Shown here: positions 16,894 to 26,045 of the stretch, one piece after another
How the letters are laid out: each line of letters opens with the position of its first letter
Numbering within the stretch: the stretch's first letter is position 1
From: JAZKDW01 sp040387375
Lineage (GTDB): Bacteria; Pseudomonadota; Gammaproteobacteria; Burkholderiales; Burkholderiaceae_D
Reading direction: 5' to 3'
Assembly (NCBI GenBank): GCA_040387375.1
Contig: JAZKDW010000041.1
Coordinates: forward strand, 142,181-206,180
DNA: 64,000 nucleotides
The notes under the pieces: generated by a model
The model's input: the letters and a program-made list of their open reading frames with translations, nothing else
The model's database searches: none
Told to the model about the DNA's origin: nothing
Program-made: the position numbers and the translations under genes

Positions 16894-17507
16894 TGGCTCG
16901 CGGAATGAATAAGTATAGGCAGCAAGGCATTGCTTTGATAATTTGCCTGTTGATTCTGATTGTCGCCTTGTTGTTAGGCATTTCCGGCGCGCAGATTGCG
17001 TTACAAGGAGAAAAAGCGTCGCGCAATGATCGCGACCGGCTTATTGCATTCCAGGCGGCTGAGGCAGCGTTGATGGATGCGGAAATGGATATCGAACATT
17101 CTCCTGATCCGGCAAGAACACGCAGCGCGATATTTTCGCCTGATAAAACGGACGGATTTGCCGACGGCTGTGCACCCGCAGTATCCGGGAAATTTCTTGG
17201 GCTCTGCCAGCGGGCTTCGGCGGGAGCCCCGCCAGTCTGGCTGACCGTCGATTTCCTCGATGACGACGCCTCGACAGCAAGGACGGTGCCGTACGGACGA
17301 TTTACTGGCCAGGCTTTTCAGACGGGACAGGGATCGTTACCGGCCCGGCTGCCCAGATATATCGTCGAACTGATGGTGTACAACAAGCCGGGTGAAAGTG
17401 CGGACATGTCCGGCAAATCCTATTTCTATCGTGTTACGGCATTCGGCTTCGGGGCGCGTGAGTCGACGCGAATCATTTTGCAGACTTTCTATCGCAAGGA
17501 CGTGTGA
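16890..17507 (+). CDS. pilX: Minor pilin PilX-like (second operon)
   Basis: 205-aa PilX-type protein: YRQQGIALIICLLILIVALLLGISGAQIALQGEKASRNDRDRLIAFQAAEAALMDAEMDIE, with the AFQAAEAAL core of PilX proteins. It overlaps pilW by four bases and ends 16 bases before pilY1. The start may be the ATG at 16890, the next codon at 16893, or Met6. Confidence 0.87.
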   Translation: MMARGMNKYRQQGIALIICLLILIVALLLGISGAQIALQGEKASRNDRDRLIAFQAAEAALMDAEMDIEHSPDPARTRSAIFSPDKTDGFADGCAPAVSGKFLGLCQRASAGAPPVWLTVDFLDDDASTARTVPYGRFTGQAFQTGQGSLPARLPRYIVELMVYNKPGESADMSGKSYFYRVTAFGFGARESTRIILQTFYRKDV

Positions 17508-17523
17508 TGGCGGGACAGTGGGC

Positions 17524-20500
17524 ATGAGCGGTCGGTGGCGAGTGTCGATCGCGACAGGATTGACGGCCATCGCCGGATTCGATTCCTCGCATGCGTTCGC
17601 CGTGCCCGAGGTAAAACTCGCAAACCTTCCTTTATCCGCCAGCAGCGGCAATGTGCATCCGAACATGCTGCTCAGCCTGTCGCTGGAATACCCGACGATC
17701 GGTATCGCCTACCGGGCCGATGAAGGCAACTACAACAGGACAAGCGAATATATCGGCTACTTCAATCCCCGCAAATGCTACCGCTACATCGGCGGTAACC
17801 GAAACATCAATGACGGGTATTTTTCGATACGTAAAAATGCCGATACGGCGTATGAATGCGGTGGCGATTCCTTCAGCGGCAATTTCATGAACTGGGCCTC
17901 GTCTTCCGTGATCGACCTGCTGCGCTATGGTCTGACCGGTGGAGACCGCATCGTCGATACGCCGGGTCAGACGATCTTGCAGCGAGCGGTATTGAAGGAG
18001 GAGTTCTACGCCAACCCTCGTTATTTTCCCCGCAGGATACTGAGGGCGAGCCCCCATTCAAGCGCCCCAAGCCAGGTCACGCCATTCAATCCTGACACGC
18101 TCTACATCGTATCCTGCCGCAATCGCATACTGTTCAGCGATTCCCAAAATAGCGGCAACAATTGCGACACGCCCGCATTTGACAGGAATGGTGTGCTCGC
18201 AAAAACAGATAAAAGGCTGGGCGACTATCTGGTCAGGGTTCAGGTGTGTGACAGTGCCGACGGTTTGCAGCGCACCGACCTGTGCCAAAAATATGGCGCT
18301 GCCTACAAGCCCGTCGGCACGATTCAGCAGCATGCCGACAAGATCCGCTTTTCCGCAATGGGATATCTGCTTGATGATTCAGCTACCCGATACGGCGGGG
18401 TGTTGAGAGCGCCCATGAAATATGTAGGCGCAAGAAAATTTCTTGCGCCCGGTTTTAATGACATGGCCAACGATGAACTGGAGTGGGATCCCGCAACCGG
18501 CATGTCTTATGCCAATCCTGACGACAAGCACAACCGCAGCAGCTCAACATTGAATAGCGGTGTCATCAACTACCTGAACAAGTCGGGCCGATCCGGCGTG
18601 TACAAATCCCTCGATCCCGTGGGCGAATTATTTTATGAGGGCGTCCGCTACCTGCAGGGAAAGCAGCCTTCCTCGCAGGCGAGCGCTGGAATGACCTATC
18701 CGATGAAAGACGGTTTCCCCGTCATCGAGACATGGAAGGACCCGGTAACGACCGCATGCCAAAGAAATTACATCGTCTCGATTGCCGATGTGAATACGAA
18801 CTGGGATCGCTACATTCCAGGCAATATCCGTACAAGGGCAAACGGCGCCACCGCCCATGATGCGCCGCGCGCAGCCGAGGCAGCGGTCCCATCAAAAACC
18901 CCCGAGCTTGATGTCAGGTTGTGGACACGCAAGGTGGGTGAAATGGAAGCAGATCTCAGTGGTATGTATGCCAATGCGGCGCCGCGCCCCGATCTGGCGA
19001 ATCTGCAGAACATGGATACCGGCGAAGCCGGGCATGGGTCCTATTACATGGCGGGACTGGCCTATTGGGCCAATACCAATGACATACGGCTTGATAAACC
19101 GGTTCGGATAAAAACCGTTGCGATCAATATTGATGACGGCGGCAATACCCATTTGTTGAAACCCGGATCCAGCCAGCTTTACCTGGCCGCAAAGTATGGC
19201 GGCTTCACCGACAGGAATAACGACGGCAATCCTTTCGTTACCCTGGGGGCTGACGGCAAGAGGAGGATGGCGCGTGAAGACACCGAATGGGATGGCAACG
19301 GCGACGGCATTCCCGATAATTATTTCCAGGCTGCGCAGCCAAACGACATGGTGCAGTCGATTCGCGGATTGTTTGCCTCGGTCGCCGCCGCAAGCGTGAG
19401 CGCGGCCGGCATCACGTTGTCGGCAAGCAGAATATCGACTGACGGCGCATTCATTTTTCAGGCCGGTTTTGACCCGTTCAGATGGAGCGGCAGCCTCAGC
19501 AAACGCGCGCTGCGGATCGATGCCAACGGTGTTCTCACGATAGCGCAATCCAGCGATTGGGATGCCGGTGTCATTTTAACGAGCGGGAAGGGAAAAATGC
19601 CGCATCCGACACCGGAGAACAGGAAAATATTTACCGCAAAAATCAATGATGACCGGTCGATCTCGACGGTGCCATTCTTATGGTCCGATTTGACAGCCGG
19701 TCAGAAGGCAGTGCTTGATACCTCCCCGGTTGACAATGCCATTGATCATCTTGGAGAAAAACGCCTGCACTATTTGCGTGGCAAACGACATCTCGAGCAG
19801 GGTAATGCTGACGGCATTTTTCGCGCCCGGCATTCTGTCCTGGGCGACATCATCAATAGCAGCCCGGTCCATGCCGGCGCGCCTGCGGCGGCAGTGCAGG
19901 ACCAGGCTTATCGAAAATTCTTCGACGAGCACCAGTCGCGGCCCGGAGTGGTATATGTCGGCGCCAACGACGGCATGCTGCATGCCTTTGATGCGGCAGA
20001 TGGCGAAGAGTTGTTTGCTTATGTGCCCAATGGCCTGATACACAAGCTTAACCAGTTGACCGCCCCGGGATATGTTCACCGGCCGTATGTGGATGGAGCG
20101 ATCAGCGTCAGTGACGCGCTGGCAGGCGGCGAATGGAAGACGGTGCTGGCATCGGGCATGGGCGGCGGAGCGCAAGGCATTTTTGTGCTGGATGTCAGCA
20201 ACCCGGCGCGCTTTGGCGCAGGCTCCGGTGTCATCATGGAATTTACCGATGATGATGATGCCGACATGGGCAATATAACCAGCGCGCCTCTGGTGGCAAA
20301 ATTCCGGACGAAAATGACGAACGGCGTTCCAGAATACAAATATTTTATTGTCGTCCCCAGCGGATTTAATAACTACAAGGATGACGGTCCCGGAAAATTT
20401 AATGACAAGGCGCCGGGCGTATTGTTTCTTTTCTCGTTGGACAAGAGCCCCCAGGCGAAGTGGAAGTTGAATGTCAATTATTACAAAATCAAAGTGCCCG

Positions 20501-21429
20501 CCATGGATGCCGGCATGCAGAGTGCGCTCGCCTCTCCAGCCCTGGTGATTGGCAATGACGGTGCGGTACGTTATGCGTATGCAGGAGACCTGCAGGGGAA
20601 TTTATGGCGTTTTGATTTTACCGGAAGCGCGCCGTGGACTGCTGCGCTCGGTCCGACGCCGGCGAAGCCTCTTTTTACTGCCATGGATGTCAATCAGCTT
20701 CGCCAGCCGATCACAACGCAGCCGAAAGTCGTATTTGCCCCTGGCCCTGGTGTTGTCGTGTTGTTCGGCACAGGAAAATTTGTTGAAGACGCCGATGCAG
20801 CGCCGGGCAATTTCAGCACGCAGTCGTTTTACGGCATCCACGATACGTGGAGCAAGGAATACAAGGTCACGTCACGACATGAACTGGTTGGAAGGTCGCT
20901 GGCGGCAAGCCCTGCCGACAGTCATGGCGTGATGAACATCAGCGGCGAGCATTTTTCCTATGCGGCGGCCGGCGGTGAAAAGAAGGGCTGGTATGTCGAT
21001 TTTGCCGCTTCTCGTACGACTGGCGAGAGAAGTGTGAGCAATGCTCTGGTGGCAAGCGGCTGGTTGTATTTCAATACCCTGATTCCGGGCAGCGATCCTT
21101 GCGGCATCAGCGGCGGGCGATCGTATGCGCTCAATACGCTGACCGGTTTGACGCTGGGCGGTAGTGCGACCGGCTATCTGTCGGAAGTCGGATTGCTCAG
21201 CTATCCGATCCTGATCGAGATGGAAACACAAACAGGAGAACGCGACGCGATCGGCCGTCGCATCGTGAAGAAAAAACACACGATATTAAACTCCGGACCC
21301 GGTGGCAGGAAGGGCAATATTGCAGCGTCGCCTGGCGGATCCGCTGCGCTTGTTTTGCCGGCGGGACGATTCAGCTGGCGTGAAGTCCCCAACTGGCAGG
21401 AGTTGCATGATGCATTCAAAAAGAAATAG
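17524..21429 (+). CDS. pilY1: PilY1/PilC-type pilus tip protein (full length)
   Basis: 1301-aa PilY1-like adhesin. The start at 17524 (MSGRWRVSIATG) gives a Sec-type signal ending near HAFA; longer frames run back into pilX. The N-terminal half resembles Neisserial PilC-type proteins (HPNMLLSLSLEYPTIGIAYR) and lacks a DxSxS MIDAS motif, so it is not an obvious von Willebrand A domain. A DGNGDGIPDNYF acidic loop lies near residue 593. The beta-propeller starts near 766 (VVYVGANDGMLHAFDA). The protein ends with the conserved GRFSWREV region. Confidence 0.92.
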   Translation: MSGRWRVSIATGLTAIAGFDSSHAFAVPEVKLANLPLSASSGNVHPNMLLSLSLEYPTIGIAYRADEGNYNRTSEYIGYFNPRKCYRYIGGNRNINDGYFSIRKNADTAYECGGDSFSGNFMNWASSSVIDLLRYGLTGGDRIVDTPGQTILQRAVLKEEFYANPRYFPRRILRASPHSSAPSQVTPFNPDTLYIVSCRNRILFSDSQNSGNNCDTPAFDRNGVLAKTDKRLGDYLVRVQVCDSADGLQRTDLCQKYGAAYKPVGTIQQHADKIRFSAMGYLLDDSATRYGGVLRAPMKYVGARKFLAPGFNDMANDELEWDPATGMSYANPDDKHNRSSSTLNSGVINYLNKSGRSGVYKSLDPVGELFYEGVRYLQGKQPSSQASAGMTYPMKDGFPVIETWKDPVTTACQRNYIVSIADVNTNWDRYIPGNIRTRANGATAHDAPRAAEAAVPSKTPELDVRLWTRKVGEMEADLSGMYANAAPRPDLANLQNMDTGEAGHGSYYMAGLAYWANTNDIRLDKPVRIKTVAINIDDGGNTHLLKPGSSQLYLAAKYGGFTDRNNDGNPFVTLGADGKRRMAREDTEWDGNGDGIPDNYFQAAQPNDMVQSIRGLFASVAAASVSAAGITLSASRISTDGAFIFQAGFDPFRWSGSLSKRALRIDANGVLTIAQSSDWDAGVILTSGKGKMPHPTPENRKIFTAKINDDRSISTVPFLWSDLTAGQKAVLDTSPVDNAIDHLGEKRLHYLRGKRHLEQGNADGIFRARHSVLGDIINSSPVHAGAPAAAVQDQAYRKFFDEHQSRPGVVYVGANDGMLHAFDAADGEELFAYVPNGLIHKLNQLTAPGYVHRPYVDGAISVSDALAGGEWKTVLASGMGGGAQGIFVLDVSNPARFGAGSGVIMEFTDDDDADMGNITSAPLVAKFRTKMTNGVPEYKYFIVVPSGFNNYKDDGPGKFNDKAPGVLFLFSLDKSPQAKWKLNVNYYKIKVPAMDAGMQSALASPALVIGNDGAVRYAYAGDLQGNLWRFDFTGSAPWTAALGPTPAKPLFTAMDVNQLRQPITTQPKVVFAPGPGVVVLFGTGKFVEDADAAPGNFSTQSFYGIHDTWSKEYKVTSRHELVGRSLAASPADSHGVMNISGEHFSYAAAGGEKKGWYVDFAASRTTGERSVSNALVASGWLYFNTLIPGSDPCGISGGRSYALNTLTGLTLGGSATGYLSEVGLLSYPILIEMETQTGERDAIGRRIVKKKHTILNSGPGGRKGNIAASPGGSAALVLPAGRFSWREVPNWQELHDAFKKK

Positions 21430-21883
21430 GCGGCGCGCCAGGGCAGGGCAGCAGACTGATCATGGATTCAGCATGATCGAGCTGTTGGTTGTTCTCGTCA
21501 TTCTGGCAATCCTGGCGGCGATTGAATATCCGTCATACAAAGAGTCGGTTCGAAAAGCCAGGCGGGCGGAAGGACGTGCAGCATTGCTGGCTCTCATGCA
21601 GCAGCAGGAGCGCTATTATTCACAAAACAGCACCTACGTTGCGTTTTCTTCAACGGCTGAAAATGGCTTCAAATGGTTTTCAGCGGAGAGCGCGGCATCC
21701 AGTTCCTATGAAATCAGTGCGGCGCCATGCAAGGACGACACGATTCAAAATTGCGTAGAGCTGACGGCAGAACCGGGAACGCCAAAGGTGAACGCGAACT
21801 ACAAGGATGAGATCTGCTGGAATCTGTCATTGACAAGTACTGGCATCCGGAAGGCCTCCGGTGCCGCTGCACATTGTTGGTAA
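21410..21883 (+). CDS. PilE-like type IV pilin (second operon)
   Basis: 157-aa prepilin: a 20-residue basic leader, then HGFSMIELLVVLVILAILAAIEYPSYKESVRKARRAEGRAALLALMQQQERYYSQN, matching ComP/PilE-type minor pilins, with a C-terminal disulfide-capable region (Cys pairs in APCKDDTIQNC and EICW...HCW). The ATG at 21410 has AGGAG seven bases upstream; the ATG at 21407 is the alternative. It overlaps the end of pilY1 by 20 bases in another frame. Confidence 0.87.
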   Translation: MHSKRNRRRARAGQQTDHGFSMIELLVVLVILAILAAIEYPSYKESVRKARRAEGRAALLALMQQQERYYSQNSTYVAFSSTAENGFKWFSAESAASSSYEISAAPCKDDTIQNCVELTAEPGTPKVNANYKDEICWNLSLTSTGIRKASGAAAHCW

Positions 21884-21888
21884 GTCGG

Positions 21889-22416
21889 ATGAAAAGGTTC
21901 AGGGGGTTCACCATTACTGAACTGATGGCGGTGCTGGTCATTGCGGCAGTTCTGCTTGGTATCGGTATCCCGGGATTCCGCCACCTCATCCACAACCAGA
22001 AAATAACGGTTACGGCCAACGACTTTTTAGCCGCCGTCCACCTGACGCGCTCCGAAGCGATTCAGCGGGGCGCGCGCATCGATCTGGTGCCGGCCGGTGA
22101 CGGCACTGACTGGGCCAGGGGTTGGGTGGTGCTGATCGATCGTAATGCCAACCAGAAAGCGGATGGCGGAGACCAGGTCATCTACACGCACGGACCGGCG
22201 CCCGATGGCATATCGATAGCGGCTGCGTTTACCGATTCAAAAGTACAATACCTAGCCTATAACGGCACTGGACGTACCCGGACCAATGCCAATAGCCAGG
22301 CATCGCAAATGGGGGCATGGCGATTTTCCATTGACAAGCAGGAAAGGAAAATTGTAGTCAATTTTCTGGGACGTCCGCGCCTGTGCAATCCGCAGACGGA
22401 TCCCGCGACTTGCTAG
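21889..22416 (+). CDS. fimT: FimT/GspH-type minor pilin (second operon)
   Basis: 175-aa prepilin beginning MKRFRGFTITELMAVLVIAAVLLGIGIPGFRHLI and continuing with the FimT pattern TANDFLAAVHLTRSEAIQRGARIDL. The ATG at 21889 is preferred to an upstream TTG at 21874. Last gene of the plus-strand tip operon, whereas in the minus-strand operon fimT is first. Confidence 0.85.
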   Translation: MKRFRGFTITELMAVLVIAAVLLGIGIPGFRHLIHNQKITVTANDFLAAVHLTRSEAIQRGARIDLVPAGDGTDWARGWVVLIDRNANQKADGGDQVIYTHGPAPDGISIAAAFTDSKVQYLAYNGTGRTRTNANSQASQMGAWRFSIDKQERKIVVNFLGRPRLCNPQTDPATC

Positions 22417-22477
22417 AATATACTGTGAAATGCTGTGGCGATTGACGCCCTCCTTATTAATCACCTTGAAGAATTCC

Positions 22478-23569
22478 GTGGAAATTACGAACGACGTACA
22501 GGGCATCACCCTCGCTTTACAGTGCGCTTCCCGGGGTTTGTTTACCACCTCGCCGAATCCCCGGGTGGGATGTGTGATCGTCAAGGACAAGCGGGTGATT
22601 GGTGAGGGCCATACCCAGCCCGCCGGACAGGCGCATGCGGAAGTGCAGGCGATGGCCGATGCGGTCCAGCGCGGATTCGACGTGCGCGGCGCAACCGCCT
22701 ATGTCACCCTTGAGCCCTGCAGTCATCATGGCCGCACGCCGCCTTGCGCCGATGCGCTGATCAATGCCGGGCTCGCAAGAGTCGTCGCCGCGATTGCCGA
22801 TCCCAATCCGCTGGTCGCAGGGCAGGGAATCGCCAGGCTGCAAGGCGCGGGCATCGAGGTTGTCTGCGGAGTAATGGAGCAGGAAGCGCGTGAAATGAAC
22901 ATCGGCTTTTTCTCCCGCATGCAACGCGGCACGCCGTGGGTGCGGATGAAGGCCGCGGCCAGCCTGGATGGCAAGACGGCGCTGCACAATGGGCGCAGCC
23001 AGTGGATTACCGGGCAAGCCGCGCGTGATGACGGACATTGGTGGCGTGCCCGCGCCTGTGCCATCCTGACCGGCATCGGCACGGTCAGGGAAGATGATCC
23101 GCAACTGAATGTGCGAGCCGTCGGCACCACCCGTCAGCCGCGCCGTATCGTCATCGACAGCGATCTGCAGGTCAGCCCGGACGCGCGCGTGCTGGCCGGT
23201 GGCGGCACCTGGATTGTGGCGGCACGCTCGGATACCGCAAAAGAGGCGATCCTGCAAGAACGCGGCGCCGAAATTATCCTATTGCCGAACGCGCAGGGCA
23301 AGGTTGACCTGCCCGCGCTGATGCGGGAACTTGGCCGGCGGCAGATCAATGAACTGCATGTCGAAGCCGGTTTCAAGCTCAATGGTTCGCTGATCCGCGA
23401 AGCCTGCGTTGACGAATTATTACTTTATCTGGCCCCGAGCCTGATCGGCGATGCGCAAGGCCTGTTCGACTTGCGTGCGCTCGAGTCGCTGGACGGCAAA
23501 CGTGCCTTGTCTTTTCACGAGGTCAAGCAGATCGGCGCGGATTTGCGTATCCTTGCCCGTTTTACCTAG
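22478..23569 (+). CDS. ribD: Bifunctional riboflavin biosynthesis protein RibD
   Basis: Deaminates and then reduces the pyrimidine intermediate of riboflavin synthesis. The N-terminal deaminase has the zinc ligands in HAEV (His53, catalytic Glu55) and PCSHHGRTPPC (Cys81, Cys90); the C-terminal reductase begins around WVRMKAAASLDGKTALHNGRSQWITG. The GTG at 22478 (VEITNDV) is chosen because it matches the usual distance to FTTSPNPRVGC; an ATG at 22430 would add 16 residues. 363-364 aa, normal length. ribE follows 14 bases later. Confidence 0.95.
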   Translation: MEITNDVQGITLALQCASRGLFTTSPNPRVGCVIVKDKRVIGEGHTQPAGQAHAEVQAMADAVQRGFDVRGATAYVTLEPCSHHGRTPPCADALINAGLARVVAAIADPNPLVAGQGIARLQGAGIEVVCGVMEQEAREMNIGFFSRMQRGTPWVRMKAAASLDGKTALHNGRSQWITGQAARDDGHWWRARACAILTGIGTVREDDPQLNVRAVGTTRQPRRIVIDSDLQVSPDARVLAGGGTWIVAARSDTAKEAILQERGAEIILLPNAQGKVDLPALMRELGRRQINELHVEAGFKLNGSLIREACVDELLLYLAPSLIGDAQGLFDLRALESLDGKRALSFHEVKQIGADLRILARFT

Positions 23570-23583
23570 CCAGAAATACACCT

Positions 23584-24204
23584 ATGTTTACCGGAATTGT
23601 CGCCGCCATCGGCACCATCACTACACTTTCCCCATTGGGCAATCAACCCGATGCCGGCCTGCGGCTGGCGATCGATGCCGGCGGACTGCCATTGGCGGAT
23701 GTGGCGCTCGGCGACTCGATCGCACTCAATGGCGCCTGCATGACGGTCGTCGCCAAGACCGACACCACGTTCGAGGTCGACGTCTCGCGGGAAAGCCTGA
23801 ACTGTACCGCCGGTCTCGACGCCGTGGGCGAGGTCAACCTGGAAAAGGCGCTGACCCTCGCAGACCGCCTGGGCGGCCATCTGGTGTCGGGTCACGTCGA
23901 TGGCTTGGGCAGGGTGCTTGAATTCATGCCGGTCGGTGAATCATGGGAGCTGAAGATCGAGGCGCCGCGCGAGCTCGGGAAATATTTTGCCTACAAGGGA
24001 TCGGTGGTGGTCAATGGCGTATCCCTCACCGTCAATCGTGTCACCGATACGGCGACCGGATGTGAATTTTCGATCAACCTGATACCACACACGATCGAAG
24101 TCACGACACTCAAGCATTTGAAAGCAGGCAGCAAGGTCAATCTTGAAATTGACTTGATCGCGCGTTATGTCGAGCGGATGCTGAGCTTGTCTAAAGACAT
24201 ATAA
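23584..24204 (+). CDS. ribE: Riboflavin synthase alpha subunit (3' end supplied by the inserted element)
   Basis: Converts two 6,7-dimethyl-8-ribityllumazine to riboflavin. The 206-aa protein has two lumazine-binding barrels: MFTGIVAAIGTI opens the first and ELGKYFAYKGSVVVNGVSLTVN the second, with LGGHLVSGHVDG between. Its last codons from 24151 (DLIARYVERMLSLSKDI) are repeated at 34567-34614 as a synonymous but different DNA copy that ends SLSR, so the present 3' end probably came with an integrated element. The reading frame is intact. Confidence 0.96.
   Translation: MFTGIVAAIGTITTLSPLGNQPDAGLRLAIDAGGLPLADVALGDSIALNGACMTVVAKTDTTFEVDVSRESLNCTAGLDAVGEVNLEKALTLADRLGGHLVSGHVDGLGRVLEFMPVGESWELKIEAPRELGKYFAYKGSVVVNGVSLTVNRVTDTATGCEFSINLIPHTIEVTTLKHLKAGSKVNLEIDLIARYVERMLSLSKDI
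24151..24191 (+). repeat. Left attachment-like repeat (attL) in the 3' end of ribE
   Basis: 41 bases inside ribE that match 34567-34607 at 35 positions. All six differences are synonymous in the ribE frame (ATC/ATT, TAT/TAC, GTC/GTG, AGC/TCG). This is what integration into the 3' end of a protein gene leaves when the element carries its own version of the end. Confidence 0.75.
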
Positions 24205-24272
24205 TAAATCGTTTAAAATCAATAAGTTAATGTTTTATCTGTCTATTGCCGTCTTGTAATGTACAAGAAAAT

Positions 24273-24320
24273 GGCGGTATTCTTGACGGTATTATCTTAC
24301 CGTTTAGAAAAATACCGTCA
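24273..24320. repeat. Integrase arm-type repeats at the left end
   Basis: GGCGGTATT (24273-24281) and GACGGTATT (24285-24293), 12 bases apart, plus an inverted copy AATACCGTCA (24311-24320) touching the integrase remnant. The same 12-base spacing occurs at the right end of the island. Confidence 0.55.
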
Positions 24321-24463
24321 TCGCGCTCACCGGCCTCAAGATCAGAACCATTAAAGCCGCCAGCCAGGCGCAAAAAATATCGGATTCGGAAGGGCTGTAT
24401 CTGTATGTCACGCCGAACGGAACAAGATCCTGGCGCTTGCCTTGGGATGGGCTCTCGCGATAG
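24320..24463 (+). pseudogene. Truncated P4-type tyrosine integrase (N-terminal remnant)
   Basis: In one frame the DNA encodes IALTGLKIRTIKAASQ, then GLYLYVTPNGTRSWRL, then a stop after 47 codons. This is the N-terminal arm-binding (DUF4102-like) domain of P4/CP4-family integrases, normally about 400 aa. The expected start codon is ATC instead of ATG, and the core-binding and catalytic domains (R-H-R-Y) are missing. It is oriented away from the attachment repeat, as usual for such islands. Confidence 0.65.
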
Positions 24464-24643
24464 TCGCGCATGTGATTTTCCTTAGAAGCGTTCCATGGCG
24501 CGCCATGCGCTGGCGTCGCAAAATGAGTAGCTGAAAGAGCGCGTGGAAAGGCTCATGCGAGAGAAGGGCATTCTCTCTCGCCCGTCACTCGCAGCCTTGC
24601 AAGCTTACGATGGCCTCCTGCCATGCCATCACGCATTTCACGA

Positions 24644-25351
24644 TCAGTTCGACAGCATGCGCAGCGTCTCACGGATAGCCATGCCGCCGCCGGCGATGAT
24701 CGCAGTGAAGTAAATGATGGTCGCGATATTGGCCAGGTGGCCGAGCGGGATGCAGACGCCGTCGCGCTGCAGCATCCCGATTGCGATGCACAAGACTGCA
24801 ATGGCGGGCAGCGTGTTGCTGAACGGGATAAGCCCGAACGGCGCCATCAGCAGCACCGCTGCCAGGATCAGCGCGCAACTGTTGATCTTGCCGATCAAGC
24901 CCTCGGATGCCAGCCAGGCCAGGCGATTTGGACGGCTTACCCGCTCCAGCCTTTGCAGCCATTTGAGCGCGCTATTGAGCGCGGGACGCAGCTTGTCGGA
25001 TGACACGACGCGGTTCATGAATGACTTCGGCAGCCACAGGTTGCGGCCGAGCAGGCGGCTGATGCCGATCAACAGGATGGCGGCGCCGAACACGGTGCTG
25101 ACGCCCGGAATCGATACCGGAATCAGGAAAACCAGCGAAAGCAGACTGGCCAGCAGCAACAGGCTGTCCTTGCCGACCAGTTCCAGAATCTCGCTCAGGG
25201 TCACGCCGTCCGGCGGCAGTTGTTCGATCACTGTCCTGATTTTTTCTCCGGGAGAATTCGTCGCTGCGTTGGTATCTTGTTGCTGATTCGGATGAAGGGA
25301 ATCCACTTGAGTCATTTCCTTTTTAGCGATGCTGGTTTGAAAAATATGCAT
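24644..25351 (-). CDS. ExoD-family inner membrane protein
   Basis: 235-aa protein of the ExoD (exopolysaccharide synthesis) family. A soluble N-terminal stretch is followed by hydrophobic segments LLLLASLLSLVFLIPVSIPGVSTVFGAAILLIGI, the family core, then CALILAAVLLMAPFGLIPF, LPAIAVLCIAIGML and a final helix. The biochemical role is unknown; rhizobial ExoD affects exopolysaccharide and alkali tolerance. The ATG at 25351 has GGAA eight bases upstream and lies 14 bases after the DUF2062 gene, so the pair is probably one operon. Confidence 0.75.
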   Translation of the reverse strand: MHIFQTSIAKKEMTQVDSLHPNQQQDTNAATNSPGEKIRTVIEQLPPDGVTLSEILELVGKDSLLLLASLLSLVFLIPVSIPGVSTVFGAAILLIGISRLLGRNLWLPKSFMNRVVSSDKLRPALNSALKWLQRLERVSRPNRLAWLASEGLIGKINSCALILAAVLLMAPFGLIPFSNTLPAIAVLCIAIGMLQRDGVCIPLGHLANIATIIYFTAIIAGGGMAIRETLRMLSN

Positions 25352-25365
25352 GACGGGGTTTCCGT

Positions 25366-25929
25366 CTATGGCTGGCGCCGCCGCCTTTTGTGCCAGCGCA
25401 GGCGCACCGACAATTGCCATAGCAGGCTGACCGCAACATATCCAAGGATCGCGGAGACGGTGGCGATGATCGCGAGTCCCAGCATGAGCGGAAGGCCGAA
25501 GCTTAAAGCCCATTCGATAAACAGCGGAAAGGATCGAAGCGCCTGGCCTAACTGGTCATAATAATTTTGCGCATAGCCACCGCCGGCAAGGTGCCTGACG
25601 TCCTCGTCGGAGGCGGTAAGAAAACTGCCGAGCCGGTATGCGGCATAGTAAAGCGGCGGCACGGTGAGCGGGTTGGTTGCCAGGGTGGCGAACGCCGCCA
25701 CCGGAAGGTTGACCCGCAGCGCAATGGCGCCGATAGCCGCCAGAAGTATTTGCGCAAACGGGCTCAGTATTCCGAAAAGCAGGCCCACCGCCAAGCCGCC
25801 GGCCACGCTCTTGCGATTGAATTGCCACAGAAAATGGCGGTCCAGGTAAGGCGCAAACGGCTTGAGGAACCGATACTGCCGCAGTGATTCCCCCGTCGGC
25901 ATGCGCTTGAAAAATCGATGACGCCGCAC
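25366..25929 (-). CDS. DUF2062 membrane protein
   Basis: 187-aa protein of the DUF2062 family: basic N-terminus, FNRKSVAGGLAVGLLFGILSPFAQILLAAIGAIALRVNLPVAAFATLATNPLTVPPLYYAAYRLG (typical of the family) and a C-terminal helix pair. The GTG at 25929 is preferred because AGGAGG lies five bases upstream; an in-frame TTG at 25944 precedes that site. Function unknown; paired with the ExoD-like gene. Confidence 0.8.
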   Translation of the reverse strand: MRRHRFFKRMPTGESLRQYRFLKPFAPYLDRHFLWQFNRKSVAGGLAVGLLFGILSPFAQILLAAIGAIALRVNLPVAAFATLATNPLTVPPLYYAAYRLGSFLTASDEDVRHLAGGGYAQNYYDQLGQALRSFPLFIEWALSFGLPLMLGLAIIATVSAILGYVAVSLLWQLSVRLRWHKRRRRQP

Positions 25930-26045
25930 TACATCCTCCTGCAATGATTAAAGGCGAGGCCGCCGCTGCCGAAGCAGGCTCGCGGTGATGTCCTACACCA
26001 GCATGATGGTCCGGGCGACAGCCGCAGCCTCGCCAGGTGGAAGCG

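Noticed and set aside
17524..19800. Von Willebrand A domain in the second PilY1
   Set aside because: The N-terminal half resembles PilC-type proteins, but no DxSxS metal site is present, so the domain is not claimed.
22417..22477. FMN riboswitch before ribD or ribBX
   Set aside because: None of the conserved RFN-element segments were found upstream of ribD or in 35500-35634 before ribBX.
24530..24590. Possible IS3-type transposase fragment (frame reading ERVERLMREKGI)
   Set aside because: Only about 12 residues resemble the IS3 helix-turn-helix region and the frame breaks on both sides; too little to call an insertion sequence.
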